From: Chloroflexota bacterium
GTDB taxonomy: Bacteria > Chloroflexota > Dehalococcoidia > JACQUE01
Direction of reading: 5' to 3'
Assembly (NCBI GenBank): GCA_016210425.1
Contig: JACQUE010000064.1
Span: 1-16,961, forward strand
Length of the DNA: 16,961 nucleotides
This document shows positions 14,930 to 16,961 of the stretch, in pieces. The stretch's first letter is position 1. Each line of letters opens with the position of its first letter. A model generated the notes under the pieces. The model saw only the letters and a list, made by a program, of their open reading frames with translations. It searched no databases and was not told where the DNA came from. The position numbers and the translations under genes are program-made.

Positions 14930-15427
14930 TTGAACGTCCCCCTGGTCCTCTTCTGGGTCTTCGGCGCGGCCAGCCTCACCGCCGGGCTGCTGGTGGTCAC
15001 ATCGAAGAACATCGCCCATGCCGCGTTCTACCTGCTCTTCGCGCTGGTGGGCGTGGCCGTGCTCTTCCTGCTGATGGCCGCCGACTTCCTGGCCCTGGTG
15101 CAGTTCCTTATCTATGGAGGGGCCATCGTCGTTCTGCTTCTCTTCGCGCTGATGCTGACGCGCATCCGCGAGGGGCCCGTCATCGTGGGCAACTCCCAAA
15201 AGCCGCTGGCCATCGTCGCGGGCCTGGCCCTCTTGGCGCTGCTACTGTCGGTCGTCTTCGTGACCCCATGGCCTAAGCCGGCCACGGAAGCGATCCAGCG
15301 CATAGAGGTGCCGGTGATAGGAGAGAGCCTCTTCACCGACTGGCTCTTCCCCTTCGAAATAGTGTCGCTGGTACTGCTGGTCGCGCTCATCGGCGCCATA
15401 GTGATCGCACGTTCAGGTGATGACTAA
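14930..15427 (+). CDS. nuoJ: NADH-quinone oxidoreductase subunit J
   Basis: This 165-residue membrane subunit has five hydrophobic helices. Family marks are VVTSKNIAHAAFYLLFALVG, FLALVQFLIYGGAIVVLLLF and ALMLTRIR. A conserved helix of this subunit undergoes a structural switch during pumping. It starts at TTG 14930 with GGGAGGA seven bases upstream, one base after the nuoI stop. Its TAA shares a base with the ATG of nuoK. Confidence 0.94.
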   Translation: MNVPLVLFWVFGAASLTAGLLVVTSKNIAHAAFYLLFALVGVAVLFLLMAADFLALVQFLIYGGAIVVLLLFALMLTRIREGPVIVGNSQKPLAIVAGLALLALLLSVVFVTPWPKPATEAIQRIEVPVIGESLFTDWLFPFEIVSLVLLVALIGAIVIARSGDD

Positions 15428-15735
15428 TGATACCGCTGCAGCACATCCTCGCCCTTAGCGCAGGCCTCTTCGCCATCGGTGTCTACGGCGTCCTCTCACG
15501 GCGCAACGCAATTCTGATCCTGATGTCCATCGAACTGATGCTGAACGCCGTCAACATCAACCTCATTGCCTTCGCGATGTACCTGGCCCCCGACCGGTTC
15601 GTCGGCCAGATCTTCGCCATCTTCATCATATCTATCGCGGCGGCGGAGGTCGGCCTGGCGCTGGCCATCATCCTGCGCGTCTACCGCACACGCGCGACCA
15701 TCGATGTCGACAACATCGACCTGATGAAATGGTAG
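15427..15735 (+). CDS. nuoK: NADH-quinone oxidoreductase subunit K
   Basis: This 102-residue subunit has three helices and is related to MrpC antiporter subunits. The two functionally important intramembrane glutamates are at 36 (MSIELMLNAVNINL) and 74 (AAAEVGLALAI), essentially the positions known from E. coli NuoK (36 and 72). The length is normal. Its ATG overlaps the nuoJ stop by one base. Confidence 0.95.
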   Translation: MIPLQHILALSAGLFAIGVYGVLSRRNAILILMSIELMLNAVNINLIAFAMYLAPDRFVGQIFAIFIISIAAAEVGLALAIILRVYRTRATIDVDNIDLMKW

Positions 15736-15753
15736 GGAGGCAAGGCGGACGCT

Positions 15754-16961
15754 GTGACGACTAGCTACTCGCTCTTCCCCCTGGGCATAAACGACGCCTG
15801 GCTCCTGCCCGTCCTGTGCCTGGGCGCCTTTTTCGTCATCGCCATGTGGGGCAAGTACCTGCCGGGCAAAGGCAGCCTCGTCTCAGCCGCCGCCATCGGC
15901 CTGGGCTTCGTCATCTTCTGGTTCGTGCTCAAGGAGTATATCCGCTCCGGACCCGGCATCTACGGCTTCACCTGGTTCAGCACCGACGGTTTCCGGCTCA
16001 ACATCGCCATGAACGTCGATGCACTCACTCTCATGATGCTTGGCCTCGTGACCTCCGTCGCAACCCTGATCCAGATCTACTCCATCGGCTACATGCGCGG
16101 CGACCCGCGCTTCCCGTGGTACTTCGCCGCCCACTCGCTCTTCGCGGCAGCCATGCTGGGCCTGGTGTTGGCCGAGAACTTCCTCATCCTCTACGTTAGC
16201 TGGGAGCTGGTCGGCCTCTGCTCCTATCTGCTCATCGGCTACTACTACGAGCGGCGTTCTGCGGCTGAGGCCGCCAAGAAGGCCTTCATCACGACGCGCA
16301 TCGGCGACGTCGGCCTGCTCATCGGCGTACTGGTGCTCTGGAAGGCGACGGGCACCTTCAGTATCCCCGACATTATGCACAAGGCCGCTGCCGGCGAGAT
16401 CGCCCGCAGTACGATGACCTGGAGCGCGATCCTCGTCTTCTTGGGGGCGATGGGCAAGTCGGCACAGTTCCCCTTCCACGTATGGCTGCCCGACGCTATG
16501 GAGGGCCCGACGCCCGTCAGCGCCCTCATCCACGCTGCCACGATGGTGACCGCCGGCGTCTATCTGGTCGCCCGCGCCTTCCCGCTCTTCGAGGCCGCGC
16601 CCGGCGCTCTAGAGTTGGTGATGGCCGTCGGCATCTTCACGGCTATCTTGGCCGCCACTATGGGCCTAGTAATGACCGATATCAAGAAGGTGCTGGCCTA
16701 CTCCACCATCAGCCAGCTTGGCTTTATGATGATGAGCCTCGGGGCCTTCGGCTACACAGCGGGCATATTCCATCTCATCGCCCACGGTTTCTTCAAGGCG
16801 CTCCTCTTCCTTGGCGCAGGTAGCGTCATCCACAGCACCGAGAATCAGGAGATGGACAAGCTGGGCGGGCTGTGGAGAAAGATGCCCATTACGGCCATTA
16901 CCTTCGGCATCGCCACGCTGGCCATGGCCGGCATCCCGCCGCTAAGCGGCTTCTTCAGCAA
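15754..16961 (+). CDS. nuoL: NADH-quinone oxidoreductase subunit L, N-terminal two thirds, cut by window edge
   Basis: An open frame from GTG 15754 runs off the window after 402 codons; complete NuoL proteins are about 610-690 residues. It begins MTTSYSLFPLGINDAWLLPV. This is the distal Mrp-antiporter-like proton-pumping subunit. Key segments include NVDALTLMMLGLV, IQIYSIGYMRGDPRFPWYFA, LYVSWELVGLCSYLLIG with the pumping Glu, then MGKSAQFPFHVWLPDAMEGP with its Lys, SALIHAATMV with its His, and YSTISQLGFM. AAGGCGG lies five bases before the GTG, 18 bases after the nuoK stop. The last visible residues are AGIPPLSGFFS. nuoM and nuoN probably follow outside the window. Confidence 0.94.
   Translation, partial: MTTSYSLFPLGINDAWLLPVLCLGAFFVIAMWGKYLPGKGSLVSAAAIGLGFVIFWFVLKEYIRSGPGIYGFTWFSTDGFRLNIAMNVDALTLMMLGLVTSVATLIQIYSIGYMRGDPRFPWYFAAHSLFAAAMLGLVLAENFLILYVSWELVGLCSYLLIGYYYERRSAAEAAKKAFITTRIGDVGLLIGVLVLWKATGTFSIPDIMHKAAAGEIARSTMTWSAILVFLGAMGKSAQFPFHVWLPDAMEGPTPVSALIHAATMVTAGVYLVARAFPLFEAAPGALELVMAVGIFTAILAATMGLVMTDIKKVLAYSTISQLGFMMMSLGAFGYTAGIFHLIAHGFFKALLFLGAGSVIHSTENQEMDKLGGLWRKMPITAITFGIATLAMAGIPPLSGFFS

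Overview
This window looks like a chromosomal segment of a GC-rich bacterium, most likely a member of the Chloroflexota close to Dehalococcoidia or SAR202. That placement is an inference. It rests on the layout of the complex I operon (nuoABCD joined directly to nuoHIJKL, with no nuoEFG between), the ArnT/DUF2142-type membrane glycosyltransferase with C-terminal beta-sandwich repeats, and the CoA-transferase / MaoC-like / thiolase cluster. No rRNA or marker phylogeny is available here to confirm it.

Layout. (1) Bases 1-3161, minus strand: a fatty-acid or aromatic-acid type catabolic cluster, transcribed thiolase, then a double-hotdog MaoC-like protein, then a CaiB/BaiF CoA-transferase cut by the window edge. 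Hairpins lie in the 244-base gap before the last gene. (2) Bases 3162-4857, plus strand: a divergent promoter region, an HD-domain protein, rsmG (16S rRNA m7G527 methyltransferase), and a tRNA-Arg(TCT) with an encoded CCA. (3) Bases 4858-10050: an accessory-looking stretch with a VapBC-type toxin-antitoxin pair right behind the tRNA, an orphan two-helix membrane protein, a broken PIN-toxin tail, a small unknown protein, a DUF1573-like lipoprotein whose reading frame crosses an in-frame TGA, and a large membrane glycosyltransferase-like protein. It ends at a degenerate copy of the tRNA's 3' half, so this may be an old tRNA-targeted island. (4) Bases 10052-10627, minus: a RimJ/RimL-type GNAT acetyltransferase. 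(5) Bases 10780-16961, plus: a good sigma70-type promoter, a leader with an FNR-like palindrome, and nuoABCDHIJK plus the first about 400 codons of nuoL.

The most unusual item is the lipoprotein at 7176-7619. Its family-like beta-sandwich sequence continues without interruption for 60 codons past a TGA. The TGA sits directly after a cysteine, where DUF1573-like proteins carry clustered cysteines. A 6-bp hairpin with a 5-base apical loop follows, with a G in its second position and the right distance from the TGA for a bacterial SECIS element. The data fit a selenoprotein with an adjacent Cys-Sec pair, but a recent nonsense mutation cannot be excluded from this window alone.

The complex I genes work as one unit. 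Most adjacent genes overlap or are 1-2 bases apart, and six of the nine start codons are GTG or TTG. The missing NADH-dehydrogenase module (NuoEFG) suggests that the enzyme takes electrons from a donor other than NADH, or that the module lies elsewhere in the genome.
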